Assembly: GCF_004217175.1 (NCBI RefSeq)
Contig: NZ_SHKI01000003.1
Coordinates: 248,697 to 312,696 of the forward strand
Direction: 5' to 3'
DNA from: Leucobacter luti
Lineage (GTDB): Bacteria; Actinomycetota; Actinomycetes; Actinomycetales; Microbacteriaceae
Length of the DNA: 64,000 nt
Shown here: one piece after another, positions 35,042 through 42,013 of the stretch
Layout: each line of letters begins with the position of its first letter
Numbering within the stretch: the stretch's first letter is position 1
Translations under genes and position numbers: made by a program
Notes under the pieces: model-generated
Told to the model about the DNA's origin: nothing
Database searches by the model: none
Seen by the model: the letters and a program-made list of their open reading frames with translations, nothing else

Positions 35042-35149
35042 CGTTGCCTCCCATGTCGGTGGGGGAAATGGAAAATGCCCACCGCGACAGCGCCAACTGT
35101 CCGTGGGCTCTCACCTCCGACAAGGTGATCGGTCTATGCGTTTAGCGGT

Positions 35150-35281
35150 TCAGTCGGCCGCGGATCTCTTGAAAGCGTGGAGCTGATCTGCGCGGTCAAC
35201 TTCTCCGCACTCTTCTGCTGCTAGTTGCGAGCTGTACTTGGCCCCGCATTCAGGGCAGCTGGCGAACGTGTCACTCGCCAT
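35150..35281 (-). CDS. Small zinc-finger protein (43 aa)
   Basis: The peptide MASDTFASCPECGAKYSSQL has a CPECG knuckle and another Cys in AAEECGEVD. It resembles tiny actinophage zinc-binding proteins. It overlaps the end of the upstream gene by 11 nt. Function unknown. Confidence 0.5.
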   Translation of the reverse strand: MASDTFASCPECGAKYSSQLAAEECGEVDRADQLHAFKRSAAD

Positions 35282-35666
35282 TGACTCGGCCCCAGTCCTC
35301 GGAGGTAAGGATGGGTTCCGGCTTCCCGGTCTCGTTCACCACTATCTGAGTTGAGCCACCGGTATGCCCAAGCATCTGATGCTGAGCGACATGATCGCCT
35401 GCTCCGACGGTGGGAGTCAGATGGGAGTAGACCGTTTCGCCGGGAGGCTCAGTGATTGATGGGATCATTGGACTTTCCACGAGGATCGGCACCCAGAGGA
35501 TGTGCATCCATTCGTCGTGGCCGATGCTTTCGACCTGTGGCCCGCCCTCAGCGAGTAGCCAGGGCAGAGCTTCACTGTCGATGGTGAGCTTGTGGCTGTC
35601 GACTTGGTAGCTGCCCGCGAGGTGAGCGCCAGTGCTTTCGAAGGTGCAGCGTCCATTTGTGCACAT
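35271..35666 (-). CDS. Protein carrying a tape-measure-type C-terminal motif (131 aa)
   Basis: AAGGAG lies ahead of the ATG at 35666. The middle looks beta-rich (VESIGHDEWMHILWVPILVE). The end, VVNETGKPEPILTSEDWGRV, closely parallels the end of the tape measure protein (LVENKTGRPEHILTDSQW). This gene is far from the tail module, between small genes of unknown role. It might interact with tail-tip partners or be a fragment of another phage's tape measure. Confidence 0.5.
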   Translation of the reverse strand: MCTNGRCTFESTGAHLAGSYQVDSHKLTIDSEALPWLLAEGGPQVESIGHDEWMHILWVPILVESPMIPSITEPPGETVYSHLTPTVGAGDHVAQHQMLGHTGGSTQIVVNETGKPEPILTSEDWGRVNGE

Positions 35667-35671
35667 GGGTG

Positions 35672-35776
35672 TCACTCCTTGGTGGTGGGGATCTCGGCTA
35701 CTCGCACAGTGATGCCGCTGGGCCAGGCCCTGAGCTTCACGGTGCGGGGTTCCTCCGCGCGTTCCGGTGCGCTCAT
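35672..35776 (-). CDS. Small hypothetical protein (34 aa)
   Basis: CAGGAGG precedes the ATG. The short peptide (MSAPERAEEPRTVKLRAWPS...) would fold as a couple of strands at most. Its upstream sequence is nearly the same as that upstream of the gene at 36740-37129. Confidence 0.4.
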   Translation of the reverse strand: MSAPERAEEPRTVKLRAWPSGITVRVAEIPTTKE

Positions 35777-35818
35777 CGTCGCCTCCTGTGGGCGTGTGCC
35801 CCTCGCACTCGCACCCGT
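35774..35818. repeat. 45-bp leader repeat, copy 1
   Basis: This stretch matches 37127-37171 with only a few differences; the last 19 bp are identical. Both copies end exactly at a start codon on the minus strand and include its ribosome-binding site. Confidence 0.65.
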
Positions 35819-35881
35819 ATGGTGTGTGCGTCGCCTTGTGTGGTGCGCTGGGGTGGTGCGGTGCGGGGAAGCTGCCGTGCG

Positions 35882-35887
35882 TATTCT
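35882..35887 (+). promoter_or_regulatory. Leaderless -10 box
   Basis: TATTCT lies 7 nt before the ATG at 35895; no ribosome-binding site is present. Confidence 0.4.
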
Positions 35888-35894
35888 CGTAGGC

Positions 35895-36089
35895 ATGGGC
35901 GAAAAAGAGTTGCCAAGGACTAGTCGACCGGCCGAGTCCGCGTTGCGTGCTGTTGGGGTCACGGACCTGGTTGAGCTCGCGAAGTGGACACGTGCTGACT
36001 TGGCAGCGCTGCACGGGGTAGGTCCGAAAGCTATCCGGATTCTGGGTGAAGCGCTCTCGGCGGCTGGGCTGGCATTCAGCGGCGAATGA
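35895..36089 (+). CDS. Small helix-hairpin-helix protein resembling an RNA polymerase alpha C-terminal domain
   Basis: The 64-residue protein has the pattern ALRAVGVTDLVELAKW-T-x-x-x-L-x-x-L-HGVGPKAIRILGEAL: a short helix, a helix starting with an x-EL motif, then an HhH with GVGPKA. This is the architecture of alpha-CTD and related DNA-binding HhH domains. It is on the plus strand against the lytic flow, with a -10 box 7 nt before the start. It could bind DNA or touch transcription machinery; that is inference. Confidence 0.65.
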   Translation: MGEKELPRTSRPAESALRAVGVTDLVELAKWTRADLAALHGVGPKAIRILGEALSAAGLAFSGE

Positions 36090-36334
36090 CCCCACACACG
36101 GCGGGGCCTCCTGTCTGGGTGGCGGGGTACATTGCGTGCGGGTGCCCCTCGTCGTTGAGGTGCCACCCCTGTCGGGTTTGGGCCCGCCCCCGTTCAATGT
36201 TGGGGGCTTCCTGCTGCCGGGTCGCCCGTTCCTGCAGGGGCACAGCAGCAAGTCGCCCGCGGATTCCGGCACCTGAGCGCCTCCTCCGATTCAGGCTGTA
36301 CATGCTGATATGGTTGACGCCCGCGCCTTCAAAG

Positions 36335-36583
36335 ATGAAAGTAGCCACAATGATCAAGATGTCCGGCAATGGTTTTGATGCTGACGCGATTATGCAGAAC
36401 ATGATCAATGCGGCTCATGAGAAGATGGCGCAAGCGGCCGCAGATGGTGCGATCGAGCAAGGCGTTTCCAGCGTGGCAGAGGCAGAAGCTTTAAAGTTCG
36501 ACCTGAAGTCAGATTCCCCCGAAGTGGATCTTGAGAAGGTTGAGCGCTTAGCACGCGAGATCCTCGTCCGGCGCTTGAGCTAA
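36335..36583 (+). CDS. Small helical hypothetical protein (82 aa)
   Basis: The product is almost wholly helical and rich in Ala, Glu and Met (DADAIMQNMINAAHEKMAQA, then VDLEKVERLAREILVRRLS). ATG codons at 36335 and 36350 are both possible; neither has a clear ribosome-binding site. It follows the HhH gene on the same strand. No family recognised. Confidence 0.5.
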   Translation: MKVATMIKMSGNGFDADAIMQNMINAAHEKMAQAAADGAIEQGVSSVAEAEALKFDLKSDSPEVDLEKVERLAREILVRRLS

Positions 36584-36632
36584 CCCACCTCCCGCCGTCG
36601 ACGGCAGCCAGAGCGTTGCTCCGCCAGTCCAG

Positions 36633-36743
36633 TCACCAGTCGGGGTATCGGTCGCCGCGGTATTGTTCGTCGCAGCAGAGCAGGGCGGCACGGGTTGATG
36701 GGTAGCGTCGGCCGCAGTCTTGGCATGCGGGCTGGTCGCTCAT
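36633..36743 (-). CDS. Tiny Cys-containing protein (36 aa)
   Basis: GGAGGCGACG precedes the ATG. The peptide MSDQPACQDCGRRYPSTRAA continues with LLCCDEQYRGDRYPDW, a minimal zinc-binding motif frequent in small actinophage proteins. Start and upstream stop overlap (ATGA), so translation is coupled to the metalloprotease-like gene. Confidence 0.55.
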   Translation of the reverse strand: MSDQPACQDCGRRYPSTRAALLCCDEQYRGDRYPDW

Positions 36744-37129
36744 CGTCGCCTCCTGTGTAGTTTGTGGAGTAGCCCCGTGTACAGGTCTGTGTGGAGGTGT
36801 GCGAGCGTCTCGTTGAAGTGTGTGAGGTGGTCGCGTGCCAGTGCATCGTCGGGCAGTGTTGCGCCGTAGAGTGCGTGGGCTGCGTGGGCCATCTCGTGCG
36901 AGATTACGTCGTGGGTGAGGTGCTCTTCGTTGAGCTGCACGAGGATCTGCGTTGCGCGTTCTTCTTCATCCCACCATGCCTGGGTGACTCCCTGAGCGCG
37001 TTCGCTGAGCGTCTCACCAGTGAACGCTGCAGCCGCTGCCAGCATGGCCTCCGCGGTCGCGTGCACGTGCGCATGGACGGTAACTCGGCTGCCGAGCGCT
37101 GTTGACGCCAGCCGGTAACAGTCACTCAT
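36740..37129 (-). CDS. Small zincin-like protein with HEMAH motif (129 aa)
   Basis: The helix ISHEMAHAAHAL carries His78-Glu79-x-x-His82, the HExxH zinc site of metallopeptidases, inside a mostly helical small protein. Downstream acidic or His candidates for a third ligand include DDALARDHLTH. GGAGGCGCACG precedes the ATG. The phage has another HExxH protein (ImmA-like, 56098-56580). The substrate cannot be deduced. Confidence 0.6.
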   Translation of the reverse strand: MSDCYRLASTALGSRVTVHAHVHATAEAMLAAAAAFTGETLSERAQGVTQAWWDEEERATQILVQLNEEHLTHDVISHEMAHAAHALYGATLPDDALARDHLTHFNETLAHLHTDLYTGLLHKLHRRRR

Positions 37130-37171
37130 CGTGCGCCTCCGTGGGTGTGTGTCCCTCGCACTCGCACCCGT
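37127..37171. repeat. 45-bp leader repeat, copy 2
   Basis: This is the second copy of the sequence at 35774-35818, in the same position relative to the start codon of its gene. Confidence 0.65.
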
Positions 37172-37222
37172 CTACGACGGTTGCCCGCCACGGTGACGTA
37201 GCTTGATGGTGCGCGTTGGCGC

Positions 37223-37256
37223 GGTGCGCCCTCCCCGGTAAGTGAGAGGGCGCACC
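37223..37256. terminator. Hairpin after the second lysin gene
   Basis: GGTGCGCCCTC pairs perfectly with GAGGGCGCACC (37223-37233 with 37246-37256). It lies 22 bp past the stop codon of the CHAP protein on the minus strand. Confidence 0.7.
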
Positions 37257-37277
37257 ATCCTGCTTGGTACTACTGGA

Positions 37278-38141
37278 CTACAGAGCCCACTTGTAACCGC
37301 GGAACGAGTAGCGTGCCACCTTCACGGTGCTAGACCCTGACGGGACCGTGATGCGTACGCGGAGTCGCTCGTTGCTGTTGAGGTTGTTGGCGATGATGAG
37401 CTGTCGTCGAGCGCGGCCGTTGGGCTGCAGGGTGACGTCGATTTCCTCGAGCATCGTCTCGGTCTCGGAGCCGTTGGCGGCGATCGTGATCCGGTATGAG
37501 GTGAGTGCGACTCGAGTTCCTGCGACGCCGGTGAGGTCGTAGGTGGTCTCGATCATGTACTGGCCGGCGCCGGACGCGATCGCGCTTGCGCCGGGGCCGG
37601 TTTCGACCCAGCGCTTGGTGCCGCCTGCGACGCTCTGGGTTCCGCTGCTGTTTACGCCGTAAATGTATGCCACGGGCTTGTCCTTATCGATTGGTTCGGG
37701 GGTGATGGGGTCATCGGGGAGGTTCTTCGGGCGCAGGTATCCGAGTGCGCCCTGGAGGGTGAGGTATTCGCGGTGTGCTGGGCCGGGGTTCTGGGTGAGG
37801 CTCGGCACGTATCCGTCGACTGGTGGTGCTAGTGCGACGGCGACATGGGACCAGGGGTAGTGTGCGCTGCCGTAGCTCCAGAACACGACGTCGCCCGAGC
37901 GGATGCCGTCTGTGCCGTAGTGCTTCGTCATTACGGCGTCGACCCCGTTTGTGGGGAAGGCGGTGAAGACGCTGTCGGTGAAGTCGCTGGGTGCGTACCC
38001 CATGTGCTGTGTCCCGCCAGCGACGCTGACGAGGTAGCTGAGCCAGATGTCATGGCACTGGTAGATGGGGTTGCCGTACCCATCCATGTCGATGTACTGG
38101 CCGTCTAGTGCGGCGGCCCAGTTCTCAACGATTTGAGACAT
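37278..38141 (-). CDS. Second CHAP-domain endolysin
   Basis: AAAGGAG before the ATG at 38141 selects this start. The first 140 residues are a clear CHAP amidase: Cys29 in YQCHDIWLSYL, GDVVFWSYG and His99 in WSHVAVAL. A Pro-rich linker (about 145-160) leads to a beta-rich C-terminal domain ending LRVRITVPSGSSTVKVARY...KW, similar in design to the end of the lysin at 12185-13069. It is its own transcription unit with a terminator behind it, upstream of terminase rather than with the holin. Confidence 0.8.
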   Translation of the reverse strand: MSQIVENWAAALDGQYIDMDGYGNPIYQCHDIWLSYLVSVAGGTQHMGYAPSDFTDSVFTAFPTNGVDAVMTKHYGTDGIRSGDVVFWSYGSAHYPWSHVAVALAPPVDGYVPSLTQNPGPAHREYLTLQGALGYLRPKNLPDDPITPEPIDKDKPVAYIYGVNSSGTQSVAGGTKRWVETGPGASAIASGAGQYMIETTYDLTGVAGTRVALTSYRITIAANGSETETMLEEIDVTLQPNGRARRQLIIANNLNSNERLRVRITVPSGSSTVKVARYSFRGYKWAL

Positions 38142-38338
38142 GGAGCTCCTTTCGAGATTGTGGTTGATGTGTGGTGGTTGTGTCTGTGCGGTCCGCGAGG
38201 TTGTGGGGTTTCGGATGCAGAGACGTGTTGTTGGCATTCACCGCGCACTCTGACCGCTTCGTTGCGTGTGGTGCTGTGTCGGTGGTGGGGTGAATGCCAA
38301 GTTGGTGCCCGCGGGTGCACGGGAAGAGTGTGGGAACG

Positions 38339-38374
38339 ACAAAGCCCCCGAGCGGAATCGCTCAGGGGCTTTGT
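38339..38374. terminator. Bidirectional terminator
   Basis: ACAAAGCCCC pairs with GGGGCTTTGT, with an inner GAGCG/CGCTC stem. T-rich flanks on both strands fit a two-way terminator. Confidence 0.7.
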
Positions 38375-38487
38375 GTTCGGTTCGTTGGCAGTGCATCGCG
38401 GCGTCACCTTGTGTGGTGCGCCGTGGTGTGTGCCGGTGGCTCGGGGAGGCTGGGTTTGTAGCGCTCAAGCTTGACTAGTCAGTTTGG

Positions 38488-38493
38488 TAGCGT
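38488..38493 (+). promoter_or_regulatory. Leaderless -10 box
   Basis: TAGCGT lies 7 nt before the GTG at 38501. This supports GTG rather than the upstream TTG (38471) as start. Confidence 0.4.
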
Positions 38494-38500
38494 CCCTTAT

Positions 38501-38950
38501 GTGGACACCCTGTTATCGACCATCGCGATTGCCATTTCGCTTTCAGCCGCTGTATTCACAGGACTCACCTACAGGCGAAGTGGGCGAGCGAATCTCGCCG
38601 AAAACGAGTTGCTCGACGTGCGGTGGGAGGTGGAGCTAGCTCGCGTAGATCCTCAAACCGCATCGTTGAAATTCACGAACGTTGGAACCACAGTTGCGCG
38701 AAGTACACATTTTGCGGCAGATCGAGCAAATGACGGCAAAAATAGCTGCTTCACTTTTCCAGACACGTTCGCAAAGAAGGTAGCGCCGGGAGCGTCGCAC
38801 GTTGTCCGCTCTCATAAAGCGCTTCAGCCCGTAGAGATTGATCCTGCGAATTTGTTGTTTGAAGACCCATATCTCCAGTGGTCCGTGACATGGGTGAGCC
38901 CACTGGGTAACCGCGAAACATATAAGCACTACGGCAATCAAGTGTTCTAG
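38501..38950 (+). CDS. Membrane-anchored moron protein (149 aa)
   Basis: Starting at GTG 38501, one N-terminal transmembrane helix (LLSTIAIAISLSAAVFTGL) is followed by a short basic stretch (YRRSGRAN) and a soluble domain of beta type (LKFTNVGTTVARSTHF, LQWSVTWVSPLG). GC is lower than in neighbouring phage genes. It is a lone plus-strand gene between two terminators, a classic moron layout. Its role is unknown; the topology fits a membrane-tethered sensor or exclusion factor. Confidence 0.6.
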   Translation: MDTLLSTIAIAISLSAAVFTGLTYRRSGRANLAENELLDVRWEVELARVDPQTASLKFTNVGTTVARSTHFAADRANDGKNSCFTFPDTFAKKVAPGASHVVRSHKALQPVEIDPANLLFEDPYLQWSVTWVSPLGNRETYKHYGNQVF

Positions 38951-38979
38951 TGATATTTCCGCAGAGACAAGAAGTGCCC

Positions 38980-39008
38980 GGGGGCGCACAGCGATGACGT
39001 GCGCCCCC
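38980..39008. terminator. Perfect 10-bp hairpin
   Basis: GGGGGCGCAC pairs with GTGCGCCCCC around a 9-nt loop, downstream of the plus-strand moron gene. Confidence 0.7.
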
Positions 39009-39099
39009 TAGAAACACGAAAGGCCCCGATCGTGAGATTCGGAGCCGGTAGCGGAGCATAAAACTCCACCATCTATATTCATTATGACACATCGGACAC

Positions 39100-39291
39100 T
39101 TAGCGTCTACCTTGCCCGCGAGTCTCTCGTTTTGCTTGGTCGATGTCGTCTCGGTTGAACAATCTGACGCCTACGGGTTCCCATGCTCGGATACGTCCGG
39201 TGGCTGCCCAGCGTCGGATCGTTCGTGGGTCTCTATGCGCTCTTTCGGCGGCTTCGGCGAGCGTCAGCCAGGGTCTTGCGTTTGCGGTCAT
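39100..39291 (-). CDS. MerR/excisionase-type HTH protein (63 aa)
   Basis: The peptide is a compact winged helix: WLTLAEAAERAHRDPRTIRR (HTH) followed by WAATGRIRAWEPVGVRLFNR and D-x-D. This is the HTH_17 helix-turn-helix of excisionases and small phage regulators. It overlaps the upstream gene by 59 bp. It lies far from att, so it may be a regulator rather than Xis. Confidence 0.75.
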   Translation of the reverse strand: MTANARPWLTLAEAAERAHRDPRTIRRWAATGRIRAWEPVGVRLFNRDDIDQAKRETRGQGRR

Positions 39292-39823
39292 CGTCCTCCT
39301 TTTTGAACATGTCCACGAGCTGTTCGAACTCTTCCATCGTCATCCGGTAGCCGCAGGTGCAGGTCACGATGGAGTGGTCACCCTCGAAGCGTGGCGGGCG
39401 CACGGTGAGGGTGAACTGTTCGCATTCTCCGCACATGAGTTCGCGTATGCGGCGGGGCTTGTCTTCCATCGGCCACCGGGCCATCGCGGTCCCAACCTCG
39501 CGTCCGAGGTCGAGGAGCAGTGACGCGCCGAACTTGTCGTGTGCGGCTTCATCGACGCCGGGCCATTTGTTGAGCTCGGCTGAGATGCGTGTGATCTCGT
39601 CGTGGGCGAGTTTCGTTGCCGGGATCGGGATGCCGGGTGAGGTGCCGGAGTCCACCCGGATGTCCTCCACGGCGAAGGTTACGTTGCCGGCGGTTCGGAG
39701 CCACTGCATGAATGGTGATGCGGGGTGTGATTGTTCGTACGCCCACCGGGCTTTGTCGTAGTCGCGCATTTCGAGGTAGCCGACGCCCTCGGTGGCGAGG
39801 TGCGCGCGCTCAGTGTCCTGCAT
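39233..39823 (-). CDS. Zinc-ribbon hypothetical protein (196 aa)
   Basis: The N-terminal 120 residues are helical (DYDKARWAYEQSHPASPFMQ). A later CGEC...CTCG set (LMCGECEQFTL, IVTCTCGYRMT) predicts a zinc ribbon near residues 128-160. The C-terminal end is very basic (KRKTLADARRSRRKSA). It is a common type among actinophage early genes. It overlaps its neighbours on both sides; its role is unknown. Confidence 0.6.
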   Translation of the reverse strand: MQDTERAHLATEGVGYLEMRDYDKARWAYEQSHPASPFMQWLRTAGNVTFAVEDIRVDSGTSPGIPIPATKLAHDEITRISAELNKWPGVDEAAHDKFGASLLLDLGREVGTAMARWPMEDKPRRIRELMCGECEQFTLTVRPPRFEGDHSIVTCTCGYRMTMEEFEQLVDMFKKEDDDRKRKTLADARRSRRKSA

Positions 39824-39966
39824 CAGTCCTCCTTCGAGGCTTCGGTGAGGGCGAGGCCCAGCACTGCGGCCTCCCCTTGGCTCATGGTGACTTGCTCGCC
39901 GTGCAGGCTCAGGGTTACGAGTTCCCCGGTGCCGTGCACTCGAACGTCTCCAACTTCAACGTCCAC
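39823..39966 (-). CDS. Small hypothetical protein (47 aa)
   Basis: AAGGAGCGGGAC precedes a GTG start. The peptide forms a predicted small beta sheet plus helix (VEVGDVRVHGTGELVTLSLH, then a Gln/Glu/Ala helix). It overlaps the next gene by 1 nt. Confidence 0.5.
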   Translation of the reverse strand: MDVEVGDVRVHGTGELVTLSLHGEQVTMSQGEAAVLGLALTEASKED

Positions 39967-39992
39967 GTCCCGCTCCTTGTGGGTATAAGAAA

Positions 39993-40012
39993 GCCCCGAC
40001 CGTGGCCGGGGC
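39993..40012. terminator. Short GC hairpin
   Basis: GCCCCG/CGGGGC with AA-rich flanks separates the minus-strand gene at 39966 from the plus-strand gene at 40052. Confidence 0.5.
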
Positions 40013-40038
40013 GTATAGATAAAAGCCGCCCACCTGGA

Positions 40039-40044
40039 TAGGTT
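40039..40044 (+). promoter_or_regulatory. Leaderless -10 box
   Basis: TAGGTT lies 7 nt before the ATG at 40052, without a ribosome-binding site. Confidence 0.45.
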
Positions 40045-40051
40045 GAGCGGT

Positions 40052-40315
40052 ATGCAAACAATCTCGTTGGTAGCGGCTCTTTTGGGTCTTGCGCTATCCC
40101 TTTGGGGTGCTGTTTGGCTGTGGTTTGGACTTGACCCTGACAACGAGCGCTACAAGGACGACGGGATGGCATACCCCGGTACCCAGGAGTCGCAGGTTCT
40201 CCCCCGCTATATTGCAGATTCGCGCCGTCCGACGCTTCTGGTCGCGGTGGGAGGCGCGGTTCAGGTCGCGGCTGGCGTGCTGGCGCTAATCAGCGCCACC
40301 GTCGCCCCCTGCTAG
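40052..40315 (+). CDS. Two-helix membrane moron protein (87 aa)
   Basis: The product has two transmembrane helices (ISLVAALLGLALSLWGAVWL and LLVAVGGAVQVAAGVLALIS) joined by a 40-residue polar loop. It is alone on the plus strand, converges with the minus gene at 40286 (overlap 30 nt) and has a -10 box just before the ATG. The size is that of superinfection-exclusion or immunity peptides; no family recognised. Confidence 0.6.
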   Translation: MQTISLVAALLGLALSLWGAVWLWFGLDPDNERYKDDGMAYPGTQESQVLPRYIADSRRPTLLVAVGGAVQVAAGVLALISATVAPC

Positions 40316-40582
40316 CAGCGCCAGTACAGCGTCGGCGATGCGTTCCTGCTTCCGCCCAACAAATGGCACGTTCTGAGCTTCCGCAACCGCTTCCGCGATC
40401 TGTTCCCGTGTGGGTGTGACCAGTGCAGCACCCCACACAGCGCCCGCACCAAAAGCTTGCACGTAGGTTGCCCACTTGATCGTGCGGTCATTCGGGGCTG
40501 AGAAGTCTGGCTGCCCGAAATTGGCTGTTGCTTCCGCTTCTGCTTGTGCGGCGGTACGCACATCAGGGGCGGTCACTACCAT
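40286..40582 (-). CDS. Hypothetical protein (98 aa)
   Basis: The start at 40582 is taken from its 7-nt overlap with the previous stop. The product is helical with Ala/Glu-rich segments (TPTREQIAEAVAEAQNVPF), a type common in actinophage early regions. No family recognised. Confidence 0.5.
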   Translation of the reverse strand: MVVTAPDVRTAAQAEAEATANFGQPDFSAPNDRTIKWATYVQAFGAGAVWGAALVTPTREQIAEAVAEAQNVPFVGRKQERIADAVLALLAGGDGGAD

Positions 40583-40725
40583 TCGCTTTCGGGCAGCTCG
40601 CCAAACATGCGAAGCCATCGCTCCTGAATCCGGGCCAGCACGTCGTGTGCCATGTCTCCTTCGCCGTCGGCATAGTTGGCGAGCTCTTGCCCGACAAAGT
40701 TCTCGTACTTGGTGTTCGCACTCAT
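40576..40725 (-). CDS. Small hypothetical protein (49 aa)
   Basis: The start at 40725 overlaps the upstream stop (ATGA). The acidic, helical product (FVGQELANYADGEGDMAHDV) has no known family; an extra-long frame without a start signal was rejected. Confidence 0.5.
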   Translation of the reverse strand: MSANTKYENFVGQELANYADGEGDMAHDVLARIQERWLRMFGELPESEW

Positions 40726-41201
40726 TCGTTCTCTCCTTCTGTCAGGGCGCGCACGGTCGGGCACGGCCAATCGACTCGCTCGCCGTCTTTAGTGCGGCAT
40801 TCGTCACACACTGCGCCTACCGGCATCTGGTCGCAGTAGAACTCACCAACCTCGTCAGCACATTCGTGGTGGTGTTCTTCGCGGTGCTCGTAACTGATGT
40901 CCGGGCATGAGTCTTCGAGCTCGAAGAGCCCGTACCGCCGGTGCAGCGCTTCTACTCGCGCTATACGGGCAAGAGCTTCGTCACGTTCTATCTTGAACAC
41001 GTCTCGCTCCTCGGCGGCTCCCATGAAGCGGGATTCGATACCCCCAAGACGATCCGCCTCTTCGTGCGCCCTTCTCACACGCTCGATCAGTTCCAGTACG
41101 TCACCCTCAGTGAGTTCGTCCCAGAACCTCTGCCACGGTCGCCCATCCGGGTCCTTGATTGCGGCTTCCGCTGCGGCTTGCAGCTTGTCCAGGTCAATCA
41201 T
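40722..41201 (-). CDS. Hypothetical early protein with Cys/His-rich end (159 aa)
   Basis: The protein has a helical N-terminal part with a coiled-coil stretch (EERDVFKIERDEALARIARV) and a C-terminal His/Cys-rich part (REEHHHECADEV, CDQMPVGAVCDECRTKDGE) that may bind zinc. The layout resembles Ead/Ea22-type accessory phage proteins, but only loosely. It overlaps both neighbours by 4 nt. Confidence 0.5.
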   Translation of the reverse strand: MIDLDKLQAAAEAAIKDPDGRPWQRFWDELTEGDVLELIERVRRAHEEADRLGGIESRFMGAAEERDVFKIERDEALARIARVEALHRRYGLFELEDSCPDISYEHREEHHHECADEVGEFYCDQMPVGAVCDECRTKDGERVDWPCPTVRALTEGENE

Positions 41202-41608
41202 CGTGCCCCTCCTTCGTTTCGTCGGTACGTGAGCGCTTGGTTTCGAATTGCTTCTCGCGCCGCTTCGAATACCTCGCGCACAATTTCATCGTTGCCCGGG
41301 TTGCCGCACCGGCATTGCTTCTTGTGGCATTCGTGGTGCATCGCGATTGCGGCCCCGCGGCTGAAGTTCACTCGCAGATTTTCTGCGGCTTGGTTCAGTG
41401 CTTTCTCTGCGGCTGCACGCTCCACCTCGGCAAGCCCCGTATCAGTGAGTACATGCACGACCTGACCGCGCTCGAATTCCACAGTCGGGCCTGTGCCGTC
41501 GTAGATTCCTGGCCCTTCCGGCATCTCGACCGAGACTTGCCACGGGTCGCGCCCGTTGGTGCTGTACCCACGGATTACGCCCTTCCAGTACGGCGTGTGC
41601 TCGCTCAT
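41198..41608 (-). CDS. Hypothetical protein (136 aa)
   Basis: The N-terminal 60 residues look like a small beta barrel (YWKGVIRGYSTNGRDPWQVS). The rest is helical with a HHECHKKQCRCGNPG cluster that could bind metal. First gene of a coupled block reading leftward to 39100. No family recognised. Confidence 0.5.
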   Translation of the reverse strand: MSEHTPYWKGVIRGYSTNGRDPWQVSVEMPEGPGIYDGTGPTVEFERGQVVHVLTDTGLAEVERAAAEKALNQAAENLRVNFSRGAAIAMHHECHKKQCRCGNPGNDEIVREVFEAAREAIRNQALTYRRNEGGAR

Positions 41609-41714
41609 CGCCCACCACCTTTACCAGCGGCAGTCTCCTCATCACAGTTCATAGCTTTTCTCTTCCGATCCAAATAGGGTTTACAAATCAGCAGCACCGA
41701 CCGATGAGGAACAC

Positions 41715-42008
41715 ATGACCACTGAGAAGCCCACGCCTTTACCGACCGGTCCCGCACGCACGGCTCTCATCGCCGGGATCTTGAGCATCGCGCTCATCGT
41801 GATCTACTTCGTCACTTCGGCAGGCGCGTTCACTTTGTATGCGAGCATTGCCGCCGGTCTTGCAGGTGTCATTCTCGGCATTGTCGCTCTGAGACGGCAT
41901 CAGTTTGTTGGCGTTTCCATCACCGGCCTGGTTTTGGGGGCGTTGGGGTTCCTCACAGGCGCATCGATCATCGTCTTTGCCCTCGTTTTCGTGGGAGCGA
42001 TCGGGTAA
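41715..42008 (+). CDS. Four-helix membrane moron protein (97 aa)
   Basis: Three to four hydrophobic helices (TALIAGILSIALIVIYFV, LYASIAAGLAGVILGIVAL, VSITGLVLGALGFL, SIIVFALVFVGAIG) with an ALRRH turn resemble DUF4190-type membrane proteins. Unlike the other plus-strand genes it has a ribosome-binding site (GAGGA) and a leader of about 28 nt after a TAGGGT box (41675-41680). It is alone on the plus strand and converges with the next gene. Confidence 0.65.
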   Translation: MTTEKPTPLPTGPARTALIAGILSIALIVIYFVTSAGAFTLYASIAAGLAGVILGIVALRRHQFVGVSITGLVLGALGFLTGASIIVFALVFVGAIG

Positions 42009-42013
42009 CTCAC

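Larger units (their letters stand above)
38142..38500. other. 359-bp intergenic region with inverted repeats
   Basis: It holds a perfect 12-bp inverted repeat (TTGGCATTCACC at 38231-38242, its complement at 38289-38300) upstream of the lysin gene, and a bidirectional terminator at 38339-38374. I see no gene. The inverted repeat could be an operator for the lysin unit. Confidence 0.45.

Noticed and set aside
36580..36846. 88-codon frame over the tiny Cys-rich gene
   Set aside because: A shadow frame with Thr/Arg-rich low-complexity product; the 36-residue frame has the ribosome-binding site and coupled overlap.
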